From NCBI GenBank assembly GCA_964481145.1, contig CAYZTA010000006.1, positions 1 through 64,000 on the forward strand: DNA of 64,000 nucleotides, given 5' to 3'. Each line of letters opens with the position of its first letter. Positions within the stretch are counted from its first letter, which is position 1. Below are positions 9,193-17,241 of this stretch, in pieces. Both the position numbers and the translations under genes were made by a program. The DNA comes from Sandaracinus sp964481145 (GTDB taxonomy: Bacteria; Myxococcota_A; Polyangia; Polyangiales; Sandaracinaceae). The notes below the pieces were generated by a model. That model had not been told where the DNA came from, made no database searches, and saw only the letters and a list, made by a program, of their open reading frames with translations.

Positions 9193-10011
9193 ATGTTCGC
9201 TCGCTCTCGTCCCTTCCCTGTGCTTTGGGTTGCGCTCGTCACCTCGATGGTCTTTTCAAGTGGCTGTAAATCCACTGAGACCACTCCGCTCGATGCGGGT
9301 GCGGGTGATGGAGCCCCATTGGATGATGGGGGACGAATGCACGAGCTCCGCTGTCCAGAGCCTGCGACTCCGAGTTGCACGGATGAGTCCGTTCTCGAGC
9401 TTCATCTCTTCGCGGATCCCAACGATGCGCCGATCGAGAACGAACCTGATGGGGAAGGTTTTCGGACGCATGTCGATGCGACGGGGGGCGGTTTCACTCC
9501 GTCGAGGGCCTATGTGTATGGGCGCTTCACCGATGAAGGATTGGTGCGGGTGGATATCGGCGATGAAGCTGCATTCGAATCCACCGAGTGGGACATCGCC
9601 TTTCGGCGTTTCGTCATCCGTTTGAATAGCGGCGTCTCAGGACCGAGCTGCGTGACGGCTGCGCGCACGGGCGTTGGGACCGAATACGAGGCGCTGACCG
9701 TTGCGCCCGATTCGCTCGAGTATCGCACCGAAGAATATTTTACGCCCACGTGTGAGTTCGTTCCGGACGGTTCGGGTCTCGAATCTCCAGGAACGGCTCT
9801 TCAGAGCTTCTGGTCGTATCCAGGGTGCGTACAAATGACGGGCAACGTGTATATCGTGCACCTCGCCAATGGTCGCAAAGTCAAACTGACGGTGACTTCT
9901 TATTACGCACCCGACTCACAGGAAATGTGCGATGACACGGGCTCTGTGGCGGCGGGCCCTGCGAACGGTGCTGGCAATATTCGTTTCCGTTGGGCATTCC
10001 TCGAGCAATGA
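9193..10011 (+). CDS. HmuY-family haem-binding-like lipoprotein
   Basis: 272 residues from ATG 9193, chosen because GGAG lies 7 nt upstream and it begins a signal peptide ending near VFSSGC, a probable though non-ideal lipobox. An Asp-Ala-Gly linker follows, then a beta-rich domain with the HmuY signature: STEWDIAFRRFVIRLNSG, followed by a Gly-rich segment and later PGCVQMTGNVYIVHLANGR and KVKLTVTSYY. HmuY proteins of Bacteroidota are haemophores that take haem from host proteins. Homologues in other phyla are less studied. The stop overlaps the start of the next gene (ATGA), so the protein is made with a secreted metalloprotease. The haem ligands of the classical protein (two His) are not obvious here, so the ligand may differ. 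Confidence 0.75.
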   Translation: MFARSRPFPVLWVALVTSMVFSSGCKSTETTPLDAGAGDGAPLDDGGRMHELRCPEPATPSCTDESVLELHLFADPNDAPIENEPDGEGFRTHVDATGGGFTPSRAYVYGRFTDEGLVRVDIGDEAAFESTEWDIAFRRFVIRLNSGVSGPSCVTAARTGVGTEYEALTVAPDSLEYRTEEYFTPTCEFVPDGSGLESPGTALQSFWSYPGCVQMTGNVYIVHLANGRKVKLTVTSYYAPDSQEMCDDTGSVAAGPANGAGNIRFRWAFLEQ

Positions 10012-11516
10012 CGAGAAGTCATCATTGCGGTTCAGTCGCGTTTGCGGTGTTTGTTGCTGCGGCGTGCATCCCATGCGGGATGCCGTCGCGTGCGGTGGCG
10101 CTTCGACCCGACTCGGAAGGAACCGACCAACTCTTTCGTTTCGCGGAAGACGACATCGTCGAACATTACGATTCCCCTTCGGGTTCGTTCCGAATGCATT
10201 TCACGCGGATGGGCACGAATGCCGTGCCGATGACTGACGCGGACGAGACGGGGATTCCTGATCACGTCGAACAACTCGCGATCATTTACGAAGAGGTGCT
10301 CGCGTTCTATCAGGGCGAGCTCGGTTTGAGAGCGCCTCTCTCGGACGAGTCCATTTTGGACAATGGCGGGGACGCTCGGTTCGATGTTTATTTGGTGGAT
10401 TTTGCTGGGCGTGCGGATGGCGCGTTTCGTACGGATCATTGTGACACGACGCCCACGGACGCCACTCAATGTATAGGTTTCATCGTTCAGGAGAATGATT
10501 TTCGAGGCTACTCCTATCCATCCACGCGATATGCGAATCGATTGCTCGCAAGTCACGAGTTCTTTCATGCCGTGCAAGCGGCATACGACTCGAATGAAGA
10601 CACCGTCTTTTCGGAAGGCACGGCGGTCTGGGGAAGTGAAGCGTTTGATTCGTCGCTGCGAGACCTCGAGCTCTTCTCGGATGGCTATCTGGATCGTCCA
10701 GAGCGTCCGCTCGATCAACCCCTTCCAGGTCCTATCGATCCTTTCAGCTATGGTTCATCGATTTTCTTCCGATTTTTGGAAGAACGCTTCGAACGTTCGG
10801 TGATTGCCCAATTGCTGGAAGCGGCTGAGGAGGAGCCATGGCTCATGGGGCTCGATTTCGTGCTCAGCTCTTATGACTCCTCATTCTCCGAAGCATTTTT
10901 GGAGTTCACCGAGTGGAATCTGTTCACGGAGGATCGAGCCGATCCCAGCCGTTCGTATGAAGGTGGCGCGGCATACGCTCCGGTTCGGATCGAGCCGATC
11001 GAGCTTCCCTATCGGAGCGCGTCACCTCTTCGCGTATTTCACGCATCCGCGCAGTATTTCGGCGCAGATCCGGGAGCCCGCGCGGAAGTGACGGCGGCGC
11101 TCGTCGGGGATGCGGCTGGGCTTCAGCTCGTCGTTGCCACGAGGGAATCGAGCTCGATCGAGATCGCAGCGAGCCTTCCTGTCGATACGATGTCGGCCCA
11201 CGAGATCATCGTGGTGGTGATCAATCCGGAGATGGAGGGTCCGAGTCGACGTCCTGGATTGTGCATCGGCTCCCCCACCGAAGTGTCGTCGTGTGTGGCG
11301 TCCTTCGAGGCGATGCCGGACGCAGGAGCCAATGGTTCGGATGCAGGCGTCGACGACGCCGGAATGCCTCCCATGGGAGCTCCTGATTGCACCTGCTCGG
11401 TGCCTCAGCGCTCGGGCCGCGCTTGGCCTTCATGGCTCTTCATGCTCGTTGCGTTGGGTGTCGTCCTCCGGCGGAGTGCTGCTTCAAAGCGAACGTTGTT
11501 CGATGAGCGCGCGTAG
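10008..11516 (+). CDS. secreted MXAN_6640-like zinc metalloprotease with MYXO-CTERM-type tail
   Basis: 502 residues from ATG 10008, which shares ATGA with the stop of the HmuY-like gene. An N-terminal signal peptide is followed by the putative catalytic domain: DADETGIPDHVEQL, then the zinc motif HEFFH (about residues 183-187) and, about 16 residues later, the Glu-containing FSEGTAVWGSEAF that fits the third-ligand region of this family. A C-terminal beta-rich part leads to an Asp-Ala-Gly linker, CTCS, a hydrophobic helix and LRRS, the anchoring tail. MXAN_6640-type proteins are predicted surface peptidases of myxobacteria with no assigned substrate. Co-translation with a haem-binding-like lipoprotein suggests the pair handles a protein-bound ligand. 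The 3' end overlaps the convergent sensor kinase by 33 bp. Confidence 0.82.
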   Translation: MTRSHHCGSVAFAVFVAAACIPCGMPSRAVALRPDSEGTDQLFRFAEDDIVEHYDSPSGSFRMHFTRMGTNAVPMTDADETGIPDHVEQLAIIYEEVLAFYQGELGLRAPLSDESILDNGGDARFDVYLVDFAGRADGAFRTDHCDTTPTDATQCIGFIVQENDFRGYSYPSTRYANRLLASHEFFHAVQAAYDSNEDTVFSEGTAVWGSEAFDSSLRDLELFSDGYLDRPERPLDQPLPGPIDPFSYGSSIFFRFLEERFERSVIAQLLEAAEEEPWLMGLDFVLSSYDSSFSEAFLEFTEWNLFTEDRADPSRSYEGGAAYAPVRIEPIELPYRSASPLRVFHASAQYFGADPGARAEVTAALVGDAAGLQLVVATRESSSIEIAASLPVDTMSAHEIIVVVINPEMEGPSRRPGLCIGSPTEVSSCVASFEAMPDAGANGSDAGVDDAGMPPMGAPDCTCSVPQRSGRAWPSWLFMLVALGVVLRRSAASKRTLFDERA

Positions 11517-14348
11517 CGTTTGTGCGTCAAAAGGTTTGTCGAGACAGGGCACGCCGTGGGCGTCGAGAAAGGCGTGATTCTCGGCGCGCGCGGAACCACT
11601 CGAGACGAAGACGAGGCGATCGGCGAGCTCAGGGCGGATTGCGAGAAGCCGGTGACGAAACTCCGGCGCAGATATTTCTGAGATGGAGAGATCACAGAGG
11701 ATGAGGTCGTAATTCTTGCCGCTGGCAAGTCGTACGAGCGCAGCCGAAGGAGAGCGCTCGGTATCGACATGATGATCCCCCCGGAGGGTTCGCGCGATCA
11801 CCTGGAGCACGAGCGGATCATCATCGATCGCGAGAACATGAGCGCCATCGGGAGCGTGCACTGAGGGCGGAAGCGTGCTGGCCCGTCGCGTCATGCGTGA
11901 GGGCGGAAGCCAAATCCGAAACGTCGTTCCGAGCCCGGGGGTGCTGTCGACCTCGATGGTGCCGCCTGCGTTCGTGATGATGCGATGAGAGATGGCGAGG
12001 CCAAGGCCTGTGCCTGATTCTTTGGTCGTGAAGAAGGGGGTGAAGAGTCGCTCTTTGATCTCACGGGTCATGCCGATTCCGGTATCCGAAATCTCGATGA
12101 GCACTCCTCCCTTGGTCGGGGTCCGGACCCTCACGTCGATGCGATGTGGATCCGGTGATCCTACAGGGATTGCATGCGCTGCATTGACGAGCAGATTCAA
12201 GAAGACTTGACCGAGGCGAGACTCGTTGGCGAGGACGAGAGACACGTCTTGATAATCACGATGGACCGTGGCTCGCGAACGCGTCGCTGGGACAGCCATG
12301 CGGATCGAAGCATCGAGGGCGCGACAGATATCGACGGGGGTGAGATCGTCCGAATCGCCGCGCGAGAAGGTGGTCAGATCGCGCACGATGGTTCGGACGC
12401 GCTCGGCAGCATCGCGGGCGACCGAGAGTCCATCGGCGGCCGGATGTGTGCGTCCGATGTCTTCGAGGGCCATCTCGACTTCGGCGATGATGGCAGTGAG
12501 CGGATTGTTGACCTCATGGGCAACGCCCGCCGCGAGCACCCCGATGGATGCCATGCGGTCTGCGACGATCTGCTTTGCTTGAGCGAGCTTATCAGCCGTG
12601 ATGTCTCGCAGGATCGAAACGGCGGCTTCGGTTTCGCCGTTCTCTCCCATGACCGCTTGGGCATGCGCGCTGAGCCATCGAGCGGAATCGCCGCTTCGCC
12701 ACCAGAAGATCTCTGTGTCGATGACCTTTTCGCCTCGCAATGCGAGGATGGCAGGGAGCTTCTCCCACGGAAAGAGGGTGGTTTGATCGACCTCGTAAAA
12801 TCCGAGTGCACGAGGCCAATCGGCAGGGCTTGCGGGGCGCTCCGTGAGCCCGACCCGCTCGGCAGCTCGATTCCAATGGGAGGGCTGGTGATTTTGGTCG
12901 AAGACCACGATGGGATCTTCGATGGCATCGAGAATCGAAGAGAGCAGTCGAGCCCGGGCACGCTCGATTTGAGAAGCTTCTTCCAATTCTCGAAACGCAC
13001 GCGCCAATGCGAGCATATGGGCGATCTGACCTGTCACCACGCCAGCAAACGCCATGCGATGATCATCGATCTCGGCCCCAGCCCCAAGAAGCAAGAAGCC
13101 GAGCAACTCGTCTCGGTGTAGCACAGGAGCGAGGAGCACGTGGGGACTCGTGCACTCATCACAATCTTCGAAGACGTTGATCGTGATGCGTGTCGGCCCT
13201 CGATCGCGTTGTTCATGACGCCATTGTTCGGCGAGCCCATCGATGACGGCTTCGAGTCGCGCGAGTGGCTCGTTCGAGAGGCCGATACTGCGCCTTGTCC
13301 AACCGTTCTCCACGCGTACGAGCAGCATTCCCCAAGCGAGCCCGCCCGCATCGAAACAAGCATGGAGCGCGGTGTCGAGCGCCATGTCGATGTCTCGATG
13401 TTCGGCCAATGCGCCTGTGAGTCCGCTGAGGATCGTCAGCTCCGCAGACAGCATGGCGGAGCGCTGTGTGAGCAGCGCATTCAACGCGACCTGCCGATCG
13501 AGTTGACGCATCGCTCGAGCGGTGTGATCTCGGGCGATGTCCTCCCGCGTTTCTGATTCGAGTATCGAGGCTCGCTTCGAGCGTGCGTTGTTCATGAGCG
13601 GCCGCAGGACGGCCGTGAGCTCGATGAGCTCGGGTGTGCGCAGGACGTAGGCGTCTGCACCTGCGCGCTCGGCGAGCTCGCGATCGGAGACCTCGAGATA
13701 ACTGTTCGTCATCAGCAAGATCGGAGTGCTCTTCAGATCTGCGTCGACCCGTACACGTGAACAGAGCTCGAATCCGTCGATGCCTGGCATGAGGACATCA
13801 CTGACGATGACATCTGGACGGCTCGCGCGTGCCAGGGCAAGCGCTTCTTCTCCATCTCCTGCCATGGTGACTTGAAAGCCGAGTCGACTCAGACGAAACG
13901 CAGCCAACTTTCGTTGGGTCGCGTCGTCATCGACCAAGAGCAGGTGCTTCCCAGTGCCGAACGCTGTGACGTCGGTGTCGGAGGGGCCTGGGAAATAAGC
14001 CCGGATCATCTCTCGAAGACGTGAAGGCTCGATGGGCTTGGTGATGACGTCATCGAAGGAGGAAAGGCCGAGCCGTTTTTCGTCCGTCGCCGAGAGCAAG
14101 CCAGTGAATGCGAGGATAGGCACGCGTGGACCAAGGCAGATGCGAAGTTGATCCAACAACGTGAAGCCATCGACGTCGGGCAACACGAGATCTTGCAGCA
14201 CGAGATGAGGCTCTTTGGATTTCGCGAGCTCCACGGCGTGTGCTCCGCACGTCGCTTCATAGACTTCGAACCCTTCGGCATCGAGCACGAGTCGAACGAG
14301 CTTGCGCGTGATCTCGTTGTCATCCACGAGAAGGATTTGACCCGTCAT
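11484..14348 (-). CDS. hybrid sensor histidine kinase, REC-REC-GAF-PAS-HisKA-HATPase-REC
   Basis: 954 residues from ATG 14348, which has GGAAGG 5 nt upstream. Order of domains: REC1 (1-120, ILLVDDNE, QDLVLPD, TKP); REC2 (about 130-255, LLLVDDDA, SDVLMPGIDG, with the usual Lys of the KP motif replaced in LRTPE); a coiled linker; GAF (about 300-460); PAS (about 470-590); HisKA with phospho-accepting His in GVAHEVNNPLTAI; HATPase with DTGIGM and GTGLGLAI; and REC3 (AIDDDP, CDLSIS, DKPF). There is no transmembrane segment, so it is cytoplasmic. Its start overlaps the stand-alone receiver gene by 29 bp, making it the last gene of a three-gene operon. It probably integrates a diffusible or redox cue through GAF/PAS. 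The cue is not known. Confidence 0.92.
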   Translation of the reverse strand: MTGQILLVDDNEITRKLVRLVLDAEGFEVYEATCGAHAVELAKSKEPHLVLQDLVLPDVDGFTLLDQLRICLGPRVPILAFTGLLSATDEKRLGLSSFDDVITKPIEPSRLREMIRAYFPGPSDTDVTAFGTGKHLLLVDDDATQRKLAAFRLSRLGFQVTMAGDGEEALALARASRPDVIVSDVLMPGIDGFELCSRVRVDADLKSTPILLMTNSYLEVSDRELAERAGADAYVLRTPELIELTAVLRPLMNNARSKRASILESETREDIARDHTARAMRQLDRQVALNALLTQRSAMLSAELTILSGLTGALAEHRDIDMALDTALHACFDAGGLAWGMLLVRVENGWTRRSIGLSNEPLARLEAVIDGLAEQWRHEQRDRGPTRITINVFEDCDECTSPHVLLAPVLHRDELLGFLLLGAGAEIDDHRMAFAGVVTGQIAHMLALARAFRELEEASQIERARARLLSSILDAIEDPIVVFDQNHQPSHWNRAAERVGLTERPASPADWPRALGFYEVDQTTLFPWEKLPAILALRGEKVIDTEIFWWRSGDSARWLSAHAQAVMGENGETEAAVSILRDITADKLAQAKQIVADRMASIGVLAAGVAHEVNNPLTAIIAEVEMALEDIGRTHPAADGLSVARDAAERVRTIVRDLTTFSRGDSDDLTPVDICRALDASIRMAVPATRSRATVHRDYQDVSLVLANESRLGQVFLNLLVNAAHAIPVGSPDPHRIDVRVRTPTKGGVLIEISDTGIGMTREIKERLFTPFFTTKESGTGLGLAISHRIITNAGGTIEVDSTPGLGTTFRIWLPPSRMTRRASTLPPSVHAPDGAHVLAIDDDPLVLQVIARTLRGDHHVDTERSPSAALVRLASGKNYDLILCDLSISEISAPEFRHRLLAIRPELADRLVFVSSGSARAENHAFLDAHGVPCLDKPFDAQTLRALIEQRSL

Positions 14349-14727
14349 GGTTCCTTCCTTTCTCGACCATTCGAGTGACGAGAGCACCCAATGCGCGCGT
14401 ATCGATGGGTTTGGACATGTAGGCGTCACAGCCCGCTTCGCGGGCCGTTTGCTCGTCAGCCGCCATCGCATATGCGGTGACGGCCACGATGGGTGTCTCG
14501 GCGAAGCGCGGATCGGTACGCAGCTCTCGTGTCAACGTGAGCCCGTCCGTGCCCGGAAGTTGAATATCCATGAGGATGATGTTCGGTTGGATTCGTTCGA
14601 GAAGAGCCTTGGCCTGCTCGCTGTTTTCGGCAGAGTGGACTTCGAACCCACGATTCTCGAGCACGAATGAGATGAGCTTGGTGTTGGCAGGGTGATCGTC
14701 GATCACGAGAACGCTAATTTTTCCCAT
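14320..14727 (-). CDS. stand-alone receiver-domain response regulator (DivK/CheY type)
   Basis: 135 residues from ATG 14727, chosen because it sits just before the receiver strand (MGKISVLVIDDH). It is a single receiver domain with no output domain: acidic pair IDD, phospho-acceptor Asp in LMDIQLPGTDG, Thr in AVTAYA, Lys in SKPID. Such proteins pass phosphate between kinases or bind targets allosterically. It is nested between two hybrid kinases, overlapping the upstream gene by 14 bp and the downstream gene by 29 bp, so all three are probably made in coordinated amounts. A shuttle role between them is inferred from this arrangement only. Confidence 0.9.
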   Translation of the reverse strand: MGKISVLVIDDHPANTKLISFVLENRGFEVHSAENSEQAKALLERIQPNIILMDIQLPGTDGLTLTRELRTDPRFAETPIVAVTAYAMAADEQTAREAGCDAYMSKPIDTRALGALVTRMVEKGRNHDGSNPSRG

Positions 14728-17122
14728 GAATGGCCGTTGTCTTTCGAGCCCCCTTGGGGAGGTGATCTTTGAGGGTATGGAGCAAGCTGCGAGTTCCACG
14801 GCCGTCTTTGAGCATGACGACTTCGGTTTTTCGGAGTAGCTCGCTGCGTTCGGTGGGACTGATGTCCTTCACGGTCCAAACGAGCACCGGGATGTGTGAC
14901 CACACCGGCTCGGCCCGGAATCGATCGAGGAACCCAAAACCGTCGAGATGCGGCATGAGCAAATCGAGGACGACGGCCGAAGGCCTCTCCATGTGCGCCC
15001 GTTCGAGGGCTTGCTGACCGTCGCTTGCGATGATGGCGCGAAATCCGAGCTGCTCGAGCGTCTCGACCATCAATCGCGCGGAGGACAAGTCGTCGTCCAC
15101 GACGAGGACGGGCCCTGTTCCCGGAGGCAACACCCCAGCTCGCTCGAGAGAACAAAGGAGATCATCAGGAGAAAGCGGCTTTGTGAGCACGTCGTGCACG
15201 ATGAAGCCTCCTGTCACTTGTTCGGTCACCACAGAGACGACGATGATAGGAACTTCACGGGAACGTGGACAATCACGAACGGCGCGGAGCACGTCGAGAC
15301 CGCTCGCATCGGGCAGCAAGAGATCCAGCGTGATCGCGGCATAATCATGTTGTTCACATGCCTGCATGGCTTGTGCGAATGTGGAGGCGGTATCGACAGC
15401 ATACCCTGCGCCGACGAGCATGGAGACGATGCGTTCCTGATCGATTCCATCATCTTCGACGACGAGAACCCTCGGCGCATCCGATGTTGCGCCGGCGATG
15501 CGACGCGGTTGGGGAAGCGAACCGCGCCCCGACGATTTGCGAGGAAGCACTGCCCAGAAGACGCTTCCTTTTCCCACCGTGCTTTCGACTCCCACCGCAC
15601 CGCCTTGGGCTTCGACGAGACGCCGCGTGAGAGCAAGACCGAGCCCAGTGCCGCCGTGCGTCTTCGAGCGACCGCGATGGAGCTGCTCGAATTCGATGAA
15701 CAGACGGCGCTGATCTTCTGGAGAAATACCGGGTCCATGATCTCTGACCTCAATGCGAAACGCGCTGTTGCCTTCGCCGCGAAGACAGACGTCGACGCGG
15801 GTCTCCCGCGGACTGAATTTGAGCGCGTTCGATAGGAAATTGTAAAGGACTTGTTTGACTCTTGCGGGGTCGAGATGGACGTGACCGATCGCACTATCGA
15901 CAGTGGTGGTGATGAGGATGGACTTGTCACGTGCGACCGGATGAAGAACGCCTGTGACCTCATCCAAGAGCGCCTTCAGTTCGACCCGCTCTGGGTAGAA
16001 CTCCATCTTTCCAGCTTCGACTTTCGATAAGTCGAGGACGTCGCTGATGAGACGCAACAGATGACGACCGCTTACGAGGATGTCGCCGACGAATTCAGTT
16101 TGCTTGGCAGACATCGGCCCCACTTCACCGAGGTGGAGCAGCTCGGAGAACCCGATGATGGAGTTCAGAGGGGTTCGAAGCTCGTGAGACATGTTGGCGA
16201 GGAACTCGCTCTTGAGCCGACTGGCCTCTTGAATGCGCCGGTTTTCTGCTTCGAGCTCGACGCTGCGCGTCCGGAGCGTCTCGGCCAGCTTTCGTTCACT
16301 GATATCGCGAATGTTGAGAGCCCATATTTGGGAGCCAGGGGGGCCCGGGATGCGCGCCGCATCGAGGACGACAGGGAAGTGAGTTCCGTCGGAGCGAACG
16401 TGGATCGTCTCGAAGCTTGCGTGTCCCGCTTCCTCCGCGGGCTCGGCTCCATTGTTGACTCGTTCGATCTCGCCTTCAGCGATCAACGTCGCGAGATCGC
16501 GTCCGCTGATGGAACTTGGCTCGAGGCCATACATCCGCGCGAACGCTTTGTTCGCTGTTTCGATCGTCTTTCCATCTGCATTCGTGACACAGATGCCCCA
16601 TGAAGCGTGCTGGAAGACGGCCTCCCATTGTTTCAGCTCTCCATGAATGCGCTCGAACGCGGCTTGCTTCGCGTTCAAATACGACTCTGCGACGACCGCC
16701 ATCGAACGGTCGAAGAATACCTGCATTGCTTGGAGTGCGGCGGATAGACGCGCTGGTTCGGCACCGTAGACACTCACCATTTGGGGAATGAGTTGGTGCG
16801 ACCAAAAGCCAATCAAGTCATACCAATCACAAAGTTGAACGCCAGCCGCGGCAAATGACGCTCCTTGTTGGCGTAGGTTTTCTACGAAACCTGTCCAGTC
16901 TCCCTCGAGCGCTCGTCGGCTTCTTTCTTTGGATTGCGTACGGCTCGCCTCACGTAGCTCGACGGGAACGAGCTTCCAGGAGGGGCCGAGGACTGGGTGT
17001 TTTGCGCTTTTGCGCTCGAGCTCGTTCAGAAACTCGTCGTGAGAGCCCAAATAGATCTCTGCGAAATCTCGTGTCCCCGGCCCGTTATCGAGCCAATCTG
17101 GCTCTGTTCTGATGTGTGCCAT
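14714..17122 (-). CDS. hybrid sensor histidine kinase, N-terminal helical sensor-PAS-HisKA-HATPase-REC-REC
   Basis: 802 residues. GGAGG lies upstream of ATG 17122. Residues 1-160 form an all-helical region (GVQLCDWYDLIGFWSHQL and following) that resembles RsbRD/globin-like N-terminal sensors, though I cannot assign the family firmly. PAS lies about 165-285 with a VVLDAARIPG-type core, HisKA contains the His in ANMSHELRTPLNSI, and HATPase has NALKFSP, DHGPGI and GGTGLGLAL. REC1 (VVEDDGID, LDLLLPDASG, TKPL) and REC2 (VVDDDLSS, LDLLMPHLDG) follow; REC2 ends in LKDGRGT with Lys shifted relative to the usual KP. No membrane segment is seen. First gene of the three-gene operon. It probably phosphorylates its own receivers and the small receiver downstream. 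Confidence 0.92.
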   Translation of the reverse strand: MAHIRTEPDWLDNGPGTRDFAEIYLGSHDEFLNELERKSAKHPVLGPSWKLVPVELREASRTQSKERSRRALEGDWTGFVENLRQQGASFAAAGVQLCDWYDLIGFWSHQLIPQMVSVYGAEPARLSAALQAMQVFFDRSMAVVAESYLNAKQAAFERIHGELKQWEAVFQHASWGICVTNADGKTIETANKAFARMYGLEPSSISGRDLATLIAEGEIERVNNGAEPAEEAGHASFETIHVRSDGTHFPVVLDAARIPGPPGSQIWALNIRDISERKLAETLRTRSVELEAENRRIQEASRLKSEFLANMSHELRTPLNSIIGFSELLHLGEVGPMSAKQTEFVGDILVSGRHLLRLISDVLDLSKVEAGKMEFYPERVELKALLDEVTGVLHPVARDKSILITTTVDSAIGHVHLDPARVKQVLYNFLSNALKFSPRETRVDVCLRGEGNSAFRIEVRDHGPGISPEDQRRLFIEFEQLHRGRSKTHGGTGLGLALTRRLVEAQGGAVGVESTVGKGSVFWAVLPRKSSGRGSLPQPRRIAGATSDAPRVLVVEDDGIDQERIVSMLVGAGYAVDTASTFAQAMQACEQHDYAAITLDLLLPDASGLDVLRAVRDCPRSREVPIIVVSVVTEQVTGGFIVHDVLTKPLSPDDLLCSLERAGVLPPGTGPVLVVDDDLSSARLMVETLEQLGFRAIIASDGQQALERAHMERPSAVVLDLLMPHLDGFGFLDRFRAEPVWSHIPVLVWTVKDISPTERSELLRKTEVVMLKDGRGTRSLLHTLKDHLPKGARKTTAIHGKN

Positions 17123-17241
17123 GATGGTTTCTCCACCTCCCTATCCAGGGCGGAAATGCCCGCTCCCCCCGAGGCGGCCACCATGTTGCATGAACTCGTG
17201 AGTCGTTCGCAATTGCGAGCGGAGGAATTTACGGACGTGTC

